Shown here one piece after another: positions 1 through 6,286 of a stretch of DNA of 15,729 nt. The stretch is from UBA3263 sp964508865. GTDB taxonomy: Bacteria; Bacteroidota; Bacteroidia; Bacteroidales; Muribaculaceae. How positions within the stretch are numbered: position 1 is the first letter of the stretch; each line of letters starts with the position of its first letter. The stretch lies in assembly GCA_964508865.1 (NCBI GenBank), contig CAZDVP010000031.1, positions 1 through 15,729 of the forward strand, given 5' to 3'. Below the pieces are notes generated by a model. The model searched no databases. It saw only the letters and a program-made list of their open reading frames with translations, and was not told where the DNA came from. The position numbers and the translations under genes were made by a program.

Positions 1-908
1 CCATGCTCGGCGCCATCGAGTCGCTGCTGTCGGCCACCGTGGCCGACGGTGTGACCGGCTCGCGCACCGACTCCAACTCCGAACTCATCGGCCAGGGCCT
101 GGCCAACGTGGTGGTTCCGATGTTTGGCGGCATACCGGTCACCGGCGCAATCGCCCGAACCATGACCAACATAACCAACGGCGGCCGCACTCCCGTTGCC
201 GGCATTATCCACGCCCTGGTGCTCCTGCTGATTTTCCTGCTGCTGATGCCGCTGATTCAGCTCGTTCCGATGTCAACCCTGGCCGCGGTGCTCATCGTGG
301 TGAGCTATAACATGAGCGGCTGGCGCACCGTGCGCTCGATTTTCCACAACCCCAAGAGCGACATTTCGGTGCTCATCGTAACCTTCCTGCTGACCGTTAT
401 CTTCGACCTGACCATCGCAATTGAAATCGGCCTGCTGCTGGCAGTGGTTCTCTTCCTGCGCCGCGTAATGGAAAACACCGACATCCGCGTTTACGGCTCG
501 AAGCTCGATGCCGCCGAAAACACCGACCTATCCACCCACGAAGAACTGAACCTGGCCCCCGGCGTTCAGGTCTACGAAATCGACGGCCCGTTCTTTTTCG
601 GCGTGGCAACCAAGTTCGACGAAATGATGCGCACAACCGTTGGCGAGGAGAAGCCCGCAGTGCGCATTATCCGCATGCGCAAGGTGCCCTTCATCGACTC
701 CACCGGCCTCCACAACCTCGAAACCCTGATTCGCTCCAGCCAGGCCATGGGCATCCACGTGGTGCTCTCAGGCGTGCGCCCCGAAGTCCACGAAGTGCTC
801 CGCAAGAGCCACATAGTCAACCTGCTGGGCGAAGACCACATCTGCAACCACATTTCAACGGCGGTTTTGCGTGCAAATGAAATCGCCATAAAACAAAAGG
901 AGAAATAA
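1..908 (+). CDS. SulP-family anion transporter, C-terminal part with STAS domain (5' end outside window)
   Basis: This is the C-terminal 300 or so residues of an inner-membrane SulP/SLC26-type anion transporter (sulfate, bicarbonate or a similar substrate; the substrate cannot be read from sequence). The frame is open from the first bases, so the gene starts upstream. The visible part begins in the membrane core, with the family-typical stretch around ADGVTGSRTDSNSELIGQG and then GGIPVTGAIARTMTNI. Several hydrophobic segments follow (about residues 65-90, 90-100 and 120-150 of the visible part). A cytoplasmic STAS domain (about 185-290) comes last, with the STAS hallmark FIDSTGLHNLE, whose Ser-Thr is the usual phosphorylatable site in anti-sigma antagonists. 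The stop TAA (906-908) lies 3 nt before the TTG of the next gene, so the two are probably co-transcribed. Family assignment is secure, substrate is not. Confidence 0.93.
   Translation, partial: MLGAIESLLSATVADGVTGSRTDSNSELIGQGLANVVVPMFGGIPVTGAIARTMTNITNGGRTPVAGIIHALVLLLIFLLLMPLIQLVPMSTLAAVLIVVSYNMSGWRTVRSIFHNPKSDISVLIVTFLLTVIFDLTIAIEIGLLLAVVLFLRRVMENTDIRVYGSKLDAAENTDLSTHEELNLAPGVQVYEIDGPFFFGVATKFDEMMRTTVGEEKPAVRIIRMRKVPFIDSTGLHNLETLIRSSQAMGIHVVLSGVRPEVHEVLRKSHIVNLLGEDHICNHISTAVLRANEIAIKQKEK
897..902 (+). promoter_or_regulatory. Shine-Dalgarno-like AAGGAG before the TTG start
   Basis: The bases AAGGAG overlap the end of the SulP frame and sit about 9 nt before the TTG at 912. Most genes in this window have AT-rich leaders without such a motif, so it supports the choice of the rare TTG start codon. 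Confidence 0.5.
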
Positions 909-911
909 TCC

Positions 912-2891
912 TTGAAACTACGCTCTCTTCTCATCGTTCTGCTTCTGCTGGGCGGGCTCCGCGCCGGAGCCCAGCTCAACACCGAGCGCACCCTTCAGGC
1001 CGGGCGCTCGGCGCTATATTTCAGCGACTATCAGGTGGCCATTCAGTATTTCAACCAGGTCATCGAGGCCAAACCCCACCTGGCCGAGCCCTATTTTTTG
1101 CGCGCCATTGCCAAATATAACCTCGAAGACTATATCGGCGCCCGGCGCGATGCCGACCGGGCGGTTGAAATCAATCCGTTTCTGCCCGATGCTTGGGAGG
1201 TGCGCGGAGTGGCCGAGCAGTGCATGGGCAACAACGCCCAAGCCATTGCCGACTACCGGCGCGCCCTGGAGCTGCTGCCCCACAACCGCCAGCTGCTTTT
1301 CAACAAAGCCATAGCCGAAGAGGGCGCCGACCGGTTCGACGCCGCCGATTCGACCTACAGCGAGCTGCTCCAGTTCTATCCGCGCTATGATGCGGCCTAC
1401 GTTGGGCGCGCGCAGCTCAATCTCCACCGCGCCGACACCGTTGCGGCGCGTGCCGACCTTGACCGAGCCCTGGAAATCAACGGCAACAGCGTCGGCGCCC
1501 TGGTTATCCGCGCCGCGCTGGCCGATGACCCCGCCGACGCGCTGGCCGACATGGAACGGGCCGTGACCCTGCAGCCCGACCGCACTTTCCTGCGTGTGAA
1601 CCGCGCCGTGGCCCGATATCGGGCAAATGACTTCAACGGCGCGCTCGACGACCTCGACTACGTTTTGCAGCAGGAGCCGCTCAACTACGAAGCGCTCTTT
1701 AACCGCGCGATGCTCCGCGCCGAGCTGGCCGACAACGACCGGGCCCTGCGCGACCTGAACCGCGTTCTGGAGCTGCGCCCCAATGACCTGCGCGCACGCC
1801 TGAACCGCGCAATGGTGCTCCTGGCCAAGGGCGAATATCGCCGCGCTATGGCTGACGTCAAGGCCGTTACCGACGTTTATCCCGAAATGTTTGCCGCAAT
1901 TGCCCTGCGCGGTCAAATCAACCAGGCCGCCGGCAACACCGCCGGAGCCCAGGCCGACTTCCGTCAGGCCAGCCGCCTGGCCCATTCAACCAAGGTTAAC
2001 GCCGACAACGCCGACGCCGCTTCGGCCAGCTCCACTCAAGACGAAGTCGAGGAAACCCTGGCCCGCTTCAAGGCCCTGCAGAAGGCCGACGATTCCGAAG
2101 CAACCGCCTCGGCCCAGACCTTCAATGCCCGCGGGCTTAAAGGCCGAACTTCCGACAATTCGCAAACCGTTGACATGCAGCCGATTTATCAGCTCAGTTA
2201 CTACACCGACGCCGACGGCCCCGCACTGTTCGACAAAGAAATCGAGGAGCTTAACGCAGCCCGCGTGCTCCCCTTTGTGGTGTTCCTGACCAACGAGCTC
2301 CCCTCGCTCACCCGCCAGGCCGACGTTGACCGCCACTTCCAAAGCATCAACTCCCTGACCGAAATTATTGACCGCGGCCAGGCCCGGCCGATCGACCGCT
2401 TTGCGCGCGCAATGGACTATTCCACCCTCAAGGACTTTGAGCTGGCTCTGGGCGACCTCGACGCTGTTATTGCCGCGCAGCCCGACTTCGCTCCCGCCTA
2501 TCTGCAGCGTGCCGCGGTGCGCTATCGCATCCGCGAGGCCGGTCTGGGCAACGTTATTGTTGAAGGCGATGCCGCCGAGCTCAATGCCCGCTCCGCAATG
2601 GTGCTCGGCCAGATTATGGACGACCTCGACCGGGCCCTCGAACTGAATCCGCGCATGGCCGTGGCCCACTATAACCGCGGAATAGTTCTTATGCGCCTCG
2701 GAGCCTGGGCCGACGCTATCGATGCCTTCACCGCGGCAATTGAAATAGACCCAACTCTCGGTTCGGCCTATTTCAACCGCGGCTATGCCGAGTTCTCGCG
2801 CGGAAACCGCGATGCGGCAATGACCGACATTTCGCGCGCCGGCCAGCTCGGCGTTCATGCCGCCTATCTGCTGCTCCGGCGAATGCAGTAA
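912..2891 (+). CDS. Secreted tetratricopeptide-repeat protein (TTG start)
   Basis: A 659-residue TPR protein of unknown specific role. A signal peptide is evident at residues 1-20 (MKLRSLLIVLLLLGGLRAGA, then Gln), so it should act in the periplasm or be surface-attached. An N-terminal array of TPR units runs from about 25 to 350, with many copies of the pattern A-x-Y-x-x-G/A...A-x-x-D-x-x-x-A-L-x-x-x-P. A low-complexity Ala/Asp/Ser linker lies at about 355-420, followed by a region without clear repeats and then further TPRs at about 500-659 (for example AVAHYNRGIVLMRLGAWADA). The TTG start is chosen because it gives a complete signal peptide, follows the SulP stop by 3 nt, and has AAGGAG about 10 nt upstream. 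No in-frame ATG occurs until well inside the repeats. TPR arrays bind proteins, so a scaffold role is the only functional inference. Confidence 0.88.
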   Translation: MKLRSLLIVLLLLGGLRAGAQLNTERTLQAGRSALYFSDYQVAIQYFNQVIEAKPHLAEPYFLRAIAKYNLEDYIGARRDADRAVEINPFLPDAWEVRGVAEQCMGNNAQAIADYRRALELLPHNRQLLFNKAIAEEGADRFDAADSTYSELLQFYPRYDAAYVGRAQLNLHRADTVAARADLDRALEINGNSVGALVIRAALADDPADALADMERAVTLQPDRTFLRVNRAVARYRANDFNGALDDLDYVLQQEPLNYEALFNRAMLRAELADNDRALRDLNRVLELRPNDLRARLNRAMVLLAKGEYRRAMADVKAVTDVYPEMFAAIALRGQINQAAGNTAGAQADFRQASRLAHSTKVNADNADAASASSTQDEVEETLARFKALQKADDSEATASAQTFNARGLKGRTSDNSQTVDMQPIYQLSYYTDADGPALFDKEIEELNAARVLPFVVFLTNELPSLTRQADVDRHFQSINSLTEIIDRGQARPIDRFARAMDYSTLKDFELALGDLDAVIAAQPDFAPAYLQRAAVRYRIREAGLGNVIVEGDAAELNARSAMVLGQIMDDLDRALELNPRMAVAHYNRGIVLMRLGAWADAIDAFTAAIEIDPTLGSAYFNRGYAEFSRGNRDAAMTDISRAGQLGVHAAYLLLRRMQ

Positions 2892-2892
2892 A

Positions 2893-4188
2893 TCAGGGTT
2901 TAAGCATCTGGTTGCGCGCGGCCCGGAAATCGTCGAACGACCGGAACACATCGGCCAGCGCCGCCATTGAATTGCGCGTCTGCGCGTCAAAAAGCGTTGC
3001 CGAATTGCCTGCGGCGGCGCCCGGCTGCCCGCGCAGCGCATCGCTGACTCCGCCGGCCTTTTCAAAGAGCCGCATTTCAAGGTTAACCAGCTCGTAGGCG
3101 CCCGATGTGGCCGGATTCGTAACGACCTGCTGCGGGCCCGGCACTCCCGGCTGGGGATTATAGGGTATCACCCCGTCGTAGCTCGCCCAGAGGCGCCGAA
3201 CCTCGTTCCAGTCCAGCTGGTCGCAAATCTGGTTTTCCGGAAAGAGCAAAACGCCCTTGGCCGAGGTCGACATCATGTTGTCGATGAGCGTTATCAGGCG
3301 GTTAACGTGTTTCTGCTGGTCAATCAGCCCCTCAACAAACGGGTGAATCTCGCCGTCGAGCAGCGGATAGAACTTCAGTGCAAACGGGTGGCGGTCGGCC
3401 TCGACGCGCCGCAGTTCGTGGCCTTCGGGTGTCAGATAGCGGCCAACCCAGGCGGTTGTGTACTCCAGGCGCGATTCAACCCTGGCCAGCCCGCGTTTGG
3501 CCCTTTTGCGGTTCAGGGCCGTGATTTCCGATTCGCGGTTGGCGGCAACATAGCTCACCGAATTCTGCAGCGGGTCGTGCACCCTGAACCGGGCCGACGC
3601 CTCCAAGGTCCAGATTTCAATAACCCGGCAGCGCTCGCTGCCACTGTAGAGCCGCCCGATTTCGTCGGCGCGCGCTTTGGAGCCGCCCGCAAACCGGGCC
3701 ATCGTTTCGGCCAATGACCAGCTATGGAACATTCCGACCAGTTCCACATCCAGCGAACGCGGGTCGCGGATTTCGGAGCAGAAAAAGTCGGCCGGATTCA
3801 CGTTGTCGACCCAGAGGCCGCTGCCCGCCGGGCGTCGCTCGTTGACCACCCGCTGAATTGCGCAGCCGCTGATCAGAAACTCCTCAAACATGCGGGCGTC
3901 GAGCTCGTCGAGGCGGTTGCGCGCGTCGGCGGGAGTGTCCAGCGGGTCCTGGCGCGAGCGGAAGTGGCCCACTATGGTTGCCAGCAGGCGGTGAATCATG
4001 TTGTTGGTCAGCGGCTGGCGACCGTTGAGCGAGGCATATTCGCCCTCGGTCAGGCGCGAGCCGTCGGGGGTGGTCATCATGTCGCCCCACTGGCGGCCGA
4101 AGGCAAACTGCTTGAACCGGCTGCGCGCGGCGCGCATCTGCGCCAGGCGCCCGTGGGCGCGCCGGGCCTGTTGAATATAGTCTATCAT
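2893..4188 (-). CDS. P22-type phage portal-like protein (short C-terminus)
   Basis: A 431-residue protein that looks like a dodecameric-portal family member, the ring through which DNA enters a phage head. The N-terminus has the family pattern of a basic helix followed by FAFGRQWGDM (28-37), then GRQPLTNNMIHRLLATIVGHF (56-76). A WVDNVNPADFF segment (126-136) matches the usual 'W-x-x-P-x-D' strand. Next come HPFVEGLIDQQKHVNRLI (282-299) and a Gly-rich segment near GQPGAAAGNSATLFDAQ. Full P22-type portals usually exceed 500 residues and continue past this point, so the C-terminus seems short. The ATG at 4188 is chosen because it overlaps the upstream stop as ATGA. The frame is open for 55 more codons upstream but they lie in the neighbouring gene. 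The stop lies 1 nt from the convergent TPR gene stop. The call rests on motif recall, not a search. Confidence 0.72.
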   Translation of the reverse strand: MIDYIQQARRAHGRLAQMRAARSRFKQFAFGRQWGDMMTTPDGSRLTEGEYASLNGRQPLTNNMIHRLLATIVGHFRSRQDPLDTPADARNRLDELDARMFEEFLISGCAIQRVVNERRPAGSGLWVDNVNPADFFCSEIRDPRSLDVELVGMFHSWSLAETMARFAGGSKARADEIGRLYSGSERCRVIEIWTLEASARFRVHDPLQNSVSYVAANRESEITALNRKRAKRGLARVESRLEYTTAWVGRYLTPEGHELRRVEADRHPFALKFYPLLDGEIHPFVEGLIDQQKHVNRLITLIDNMMSTSAKGVLLFPENQICDQLDWNEVRRLWASYDGVIPYNPQPGVPGPQQVVTNPATSGAYELVNLEMRLFEKAGGVSDALRGQPGAAAGNSATLFDAQTRNSMAALADVFRSFDDFRAARNQMLKP

Positions 4189-4712
4189 AAGTTGTCTGGC
4201 ATGGGAATTATCAGTTCTTTCAGGGCTGCATCGTCGAAAATATACGTGTCCGGGCCCGGGTCGAGCGCAACCATCAGCGAAGTCAGAGTGCCCTGCGCGC
4301 CCGCAACCGCCACCCGGTCGGGGCCCAAGGCCGCAACCAATGGCCGTTGGCAATAGGGGTTGGCTGCTGCGCGCATCAGGGTTTCGGCCGTGGCGTTGGG
4401 CGCCACCGGCATATCCCAGCCGCTGAACATCACCTCCATAATGCGGCGCGACGATGCCGAAACGCTGATCAGGGTAACCCCCTGCTTCCGGCTGCCGACA
4501 ATGGCCGTTTGCGCAACGTCGACCGGAACTATCAGCCCCGGGTCGCCGCGGTCGAGCAGCTGCAGATACCAGGCGCGCATTTCCGCCTCAAGCGCGGAGC
4601 TCAGATCGGTGCCGTCGGTGCGTGCAACCGCACAGTCGAGCCTCAGGGGCTCGGCCATGCGGAGGTTGCGCCAAAGATCGAGCATCGCGTCTTTGGTCAG
4701 TGACTTTTTCAT
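4185..4712 (-). CDS. Unrecognised 175-residue protein between capsid and portal genes
   Basis: I do not recognise this family. The protein starts MKKSLTKDAMLDLWRNLRMA, a basic amphipathic helix. A possible helical region follows at about 35-60 (SSALEAEMRAWYLQLLDRGD), then a strand-rich region (about 60-100) around VPVDVAQTAIVGSRKQGVTL, and an acidic end (DDAALKELIIPMPDNL). It has no signal peptide, membrane segment or catalytic motif that I can see. Both ends overlap neighbours by ATGA: its ATG shares bases with the capsid-gene stop at 4709-4711, and its stop shares bases with the portal start at 4188. The three proteins are therefore probably made together from one transcript. By position it could be a head-completion or connector protein, but that is inference from context only. 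Confidence 0.75.
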   Translation of the reverse strand: MKKSLTKDAMLDLWRNLRMAEPLRLDCAVARTDGTDLSSALEAEMRAWYLQLLDRGDPGLIVPVDVAQTAIVGSRKQGVTLISVSASSRRIMEVMFSGWDMPVAPNATAETLMRAAANPYCQRPLVAALGPDRVAVAGAQGTLTSLMVALDPGPDTYIFDDAALKELIIPMPDNL

Positions 4713-5887
4713 TCGGCAATAACTCTAACGTGTGCTTCCGGATAGCGCAGAACCAGGCAGCTGACTTCGGTCAGAACAACCGCTTCGGTGTTGCGCTGGC
4801 CCGAGGTGCGCAGGTCCAGGGTGGTTGCTGCAAAAGGCTCGCGCACATACTTGGTTAGGAATTCCGGGTCGATAATCAGGCCGTCGGCCGAGTGGCCGCA
4901 ACTGTCGAACACTTCGGAGTGGATAACGTAGAGAGTGCCGAACTTCGAGTGCATTTCGGTGAAATCCAGACCCCAGCGGCTAACAACGTCGCCCGGAAGC
5001 ATAACGCGGTTGTTACCTTCAAGCATGCTCAGCTGCTCGATCAGCCCGGTGCCGGCAATCAGAATCTTGCGCGCCGAGCCGGCGTGGCCCGTAAATGCTG
5101 CCGACATAACGCGGAGCCATTCGGCGTTGGTCAGGTCGCCGTCGCTGTAGCCCACCTCCTTGCCGGCCTGGTTCCAGATGCCCCCGGTCAGAAAAACCTC
5201 GCTCTTCTTGTCGGGGTCGACAATGCGCGCGCGTGACCCGAAAAGGAAGCTGCGCTCCATGCCCAGGCGCATATCGTAGACGGCAACCTCTTCCTGGTCG
5301 GAAAAAGTCCAGCCGACTTCCTTGTTGGCGGAGCTCAGCAGGGTCGACTGCTCAATCTGCGCCTTGAAAATCTGGCAGTAGTTCTGCTTTTTTGTGGGCA
5401 GGGTTGCGAACTGCGAGGTCTGCACGTCGAGCTCGCCGGCGGCGCGGCCCATGCGCACCAGCGTCTGGCCCATGGCAACCTGAACCTTCTCATCTTCGGC
5501 AAGATTCACCGTTTTCACGCGCAGAGAATTGTCTGATGCACCGACAACATAGAGAATCACCGGTTCGTTGGCGCTATTGGTCTTGTCGACCAGCATCATC
5601 GTTTCCGAAACGTCAAAGGTCTTGCCGTCGGCAACCTCAAGGGTCGTTACTTCATCGCCGCCGGTAATTATGGCGTTCGTCTTAACGGTCGTTGAATCCG
5701 GGCGGGTCGCAACCGCATAGTAGTCAACCGTCATGCTTTTGCACGGGCGCGTTGCCGCATAGCGGCTCAGCTGGTCGACCGGAGTGGCCATTGGGCGCAG
5801 CTTGGTGATGCGTTCGTCGACTTCGTTGCGCAGGAGTTCAGGCGCTTCGGCGCCAACGTTGGTGGTGGTTAAAGGAATCTGTTGCAT
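4709..5887 (-). CDS. Major capsid protein, HK97 fold, SU10/DUF5309-like
   Basis: A 392-residue protein whose layout matches SU10-type (DUF5309) major capsid proteins. The N-terminal arm contains RITKLRPMATPVDQLSRYA (about 27-45), like the 'P-x-x-T-P-x-x-x-L' opening of the family. A beta-rich insertion follows (about 70-145), then NYCQIFKAQIEQSTLL (about 168-183), which corresponds to the 'N-x-x-Q-I' segment. A long helix comes next with YDMRLGMERSFLFG, then a FLTGGIWNQ turn, and finally the C-terminal half with the LRVMSAAFTGHAG and KILIAGTGLIEQL helices. It would form the icosahedral shell. Length is normal and I see no frameshift. Start ATG at 5887 follows an AT-rich leader with no Shine-Dalgarno sequence, as is usual for Bacteroidota. 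No protease or terminase gene is nearby. Encapsulin-type nanocompartments share the fold but usually have a shorter shell protein, so phage origin is preferred. Confidence 0.78.
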   Translation of the reverse strand: MQQIPLTTTNVGAEAPELLRNEVDERITKLRPMATPVDQLSRYAATRPCKSMTVDYYAVATRPDSTTVKTNAIITGGDEVTTLEVADGKTFDVSETMMLVDKTNSANEPVILYVVGASDNSLRVKTVNLAEDEKVQVAMGQTLVRMGRAAGELDVQTSQFATLPTKKQNYCQIFKAQIEQSTLLSSANKEVGWTFSDQEEVAVYDMRLGMERSFLFGSRARIVDPDKKSEVFLTGGIWNQAGKEVGYSDGDLTNAEWLRVMSAAFTGHAGSARKILIAGTGLIEQLSMLEGNNRVMLPGDVVSRWGLDFTEMHSKFGTLYVIHSEVFDSCGHSADGLIIDPEFLTKYVREPFAATTLDLRTSGQRNTEAVVLTEVSCLVLRYPEAHVRVIAE

Positions 5888-5902
5888 AGAAAATTATATG
5901 AA

Positions 5903-5926
5903 TTATAAGATTTATAAGATTTATAA
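5903..5926. repeat. 9-bp tandem array, TTATAAGAT x 2.7
   Basis: Two exact copies of TTATAAGAT (5903-5911 and 5912-5920) plus TTATAA. The array fills half of the 49-nt gap between the small charged gene and the capsid gene, so it would be part of the capsid mRNA leader. The same unit recurs at 6255-6286 in the same orientation. Confidence 0.85.
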
Positions 5927-5936
5927 CCTGCCGGCG

Positions 5937-6149
5937 TCAATCCTCCCAGATCGAGCGCCTGCGCTCAGCCAAAATTCTGAAGCCGGGCTGCGTTGCCGCT
6001 TCGGCGGCCTGCTGCGGGCTCTCCCACACTCCCGGCTCGCTCATTTTCGACTTGATTTGTTCCTGTAGGCCGCGGCGGTAGCCGCGCTCCTCGGCCTCGG
6101 CCAGCTGCTGTTCGAGGCTCAGTTTTTCGTTCTGTTCGTTATTTTCCAT
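5937..6149 (-). CDS. Small charged protein upstream of the capsid gene
   Basis: A 70-residue, strongly charged protein, MENNEQNEKLSLEQQLAEAE at its start and ending RRRSIWED. Residues 8-36 should form a helix or short coiled coil (LEQQLAEAEERGYRRGLQEQ), followed by a loop with PGVWESPQQAAE. No signal peptide or membrane segment is present. I recall similar 'RGY-x-x-G-x-x-E-x-I ... RRxSIW' small proteins beside phage-like genes in Bacteroidales, but cannot confirm this here. It is the first gene of the cluster, and its position directly before a capsid gene is where scaffolding proteins often lie; at 70 residues it would be a very small scaffold. The start is fixed by the ATG at 6149, preceded by a TAACTTTG promoter box 24 nt upstream. 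A 9-bp repeat array lies on each side of the gene. Confidence 0.68.
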   Translation of the reverse strand: MENNEQNEKLSLEQQLAEAEERGYRRGLQEQIKSKMSEPGVWESPQQAAEAATQPGFRILAERRRSIWED

Positions 6150-6173
6150 AGTCGTATTTTGCTAATTACGCTG

Positions 6174-6181
6174 CAAAGTTA
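6174..6181 (-). promoter_or_regulatory. Bacteroidota -7 box (TAACTTTG) for the capsid cluster
   Basis: On the minus strand TAACTTTG matches the Bacteroidota consensus TAnnTTTG exactly. It ends 24 nt before the ATG of the 70-residue gene, downstream of the rluA terminator, so the head-gene cluster appears to have its own promoter. I see no TTTG -33 element 19-21 nt upstream, so strength is uncertain. Confidence 0.55.
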
Positions 6182-6218
6182 CGCCCGCCGGTTGCGCGCC
6201 GACCGTAGAATTTCGCAC

Positions 6219-6254
6219 AAAAAAAATCTCATAAGCTCGCGAAGCTCATGAGAT
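6219..6254 (-). terminator. Intrinsic terminator downstream of the pseudouridine synthase gene
   Basis: Bases 6226-6254 form a hairpin: a 7-bp outer stem (ATCTCAT / ATGAGAT), one A-C mismatch, a 4-bp inner stem (AGCT / AGCT) and a 5-nt loop. On the minus strand it is followed by eight T (6226-6219). This is a clear Rho-independent terminator for the topA-rluA transcript. It separates that transcript from the capsid cluster. Confidence 0.85.
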
Positions 6255-6286
6255 TTATAAGATTTATAAAATTTATAAGATTTATA
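6251..6286. repeat. 9-bp tandem array, TTATAAGAT x 3.5, abutting the terminator
   Basis: The units are TTATAAGAT (6255-6263), TTATAAAAT (6264-6272), TTATAAGAT (6273-6281) and a partial TTATA. The array runs from the foot of the terminator hairpin to the rluA stop codon (the TTA at 6282-6284 is the complement of its TAA). It has the same unit and orientation as the array at 5903-5926. Confidence 0.85.

Noticed and set aside
1014..3080. Long minus-strand open frames antisense to the TPR gene
   Set aside because: They mirror the strongly biased Ala/Asp/Arg codons of the TPR gene, and their predicted proteins are Gly/Val-rich shadows without recognisable motifs.
4189..4353. Upstream extension of the portal-like gene by 55 codons
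   Set aside because: The extra residues are Gly/Arg/Pro-rich and lie inside the 175-residue gene. The ATGA overlap at 4185-4188 gives a natural start.
4709..5887. Capsid-like protein as an encapsulin nanocompartment
   Set aside because: A portal-like gene lies in the same coupled operon and the 392-residue SU10-like layout is larger than usual encapsulins. No typical cargo enzyme is adjacent.
5903..6286. Possible CRISPR array
   Set aside because: The unit is 9 bp and directly tandem with no spacers, so it is a simple tandem repeat.
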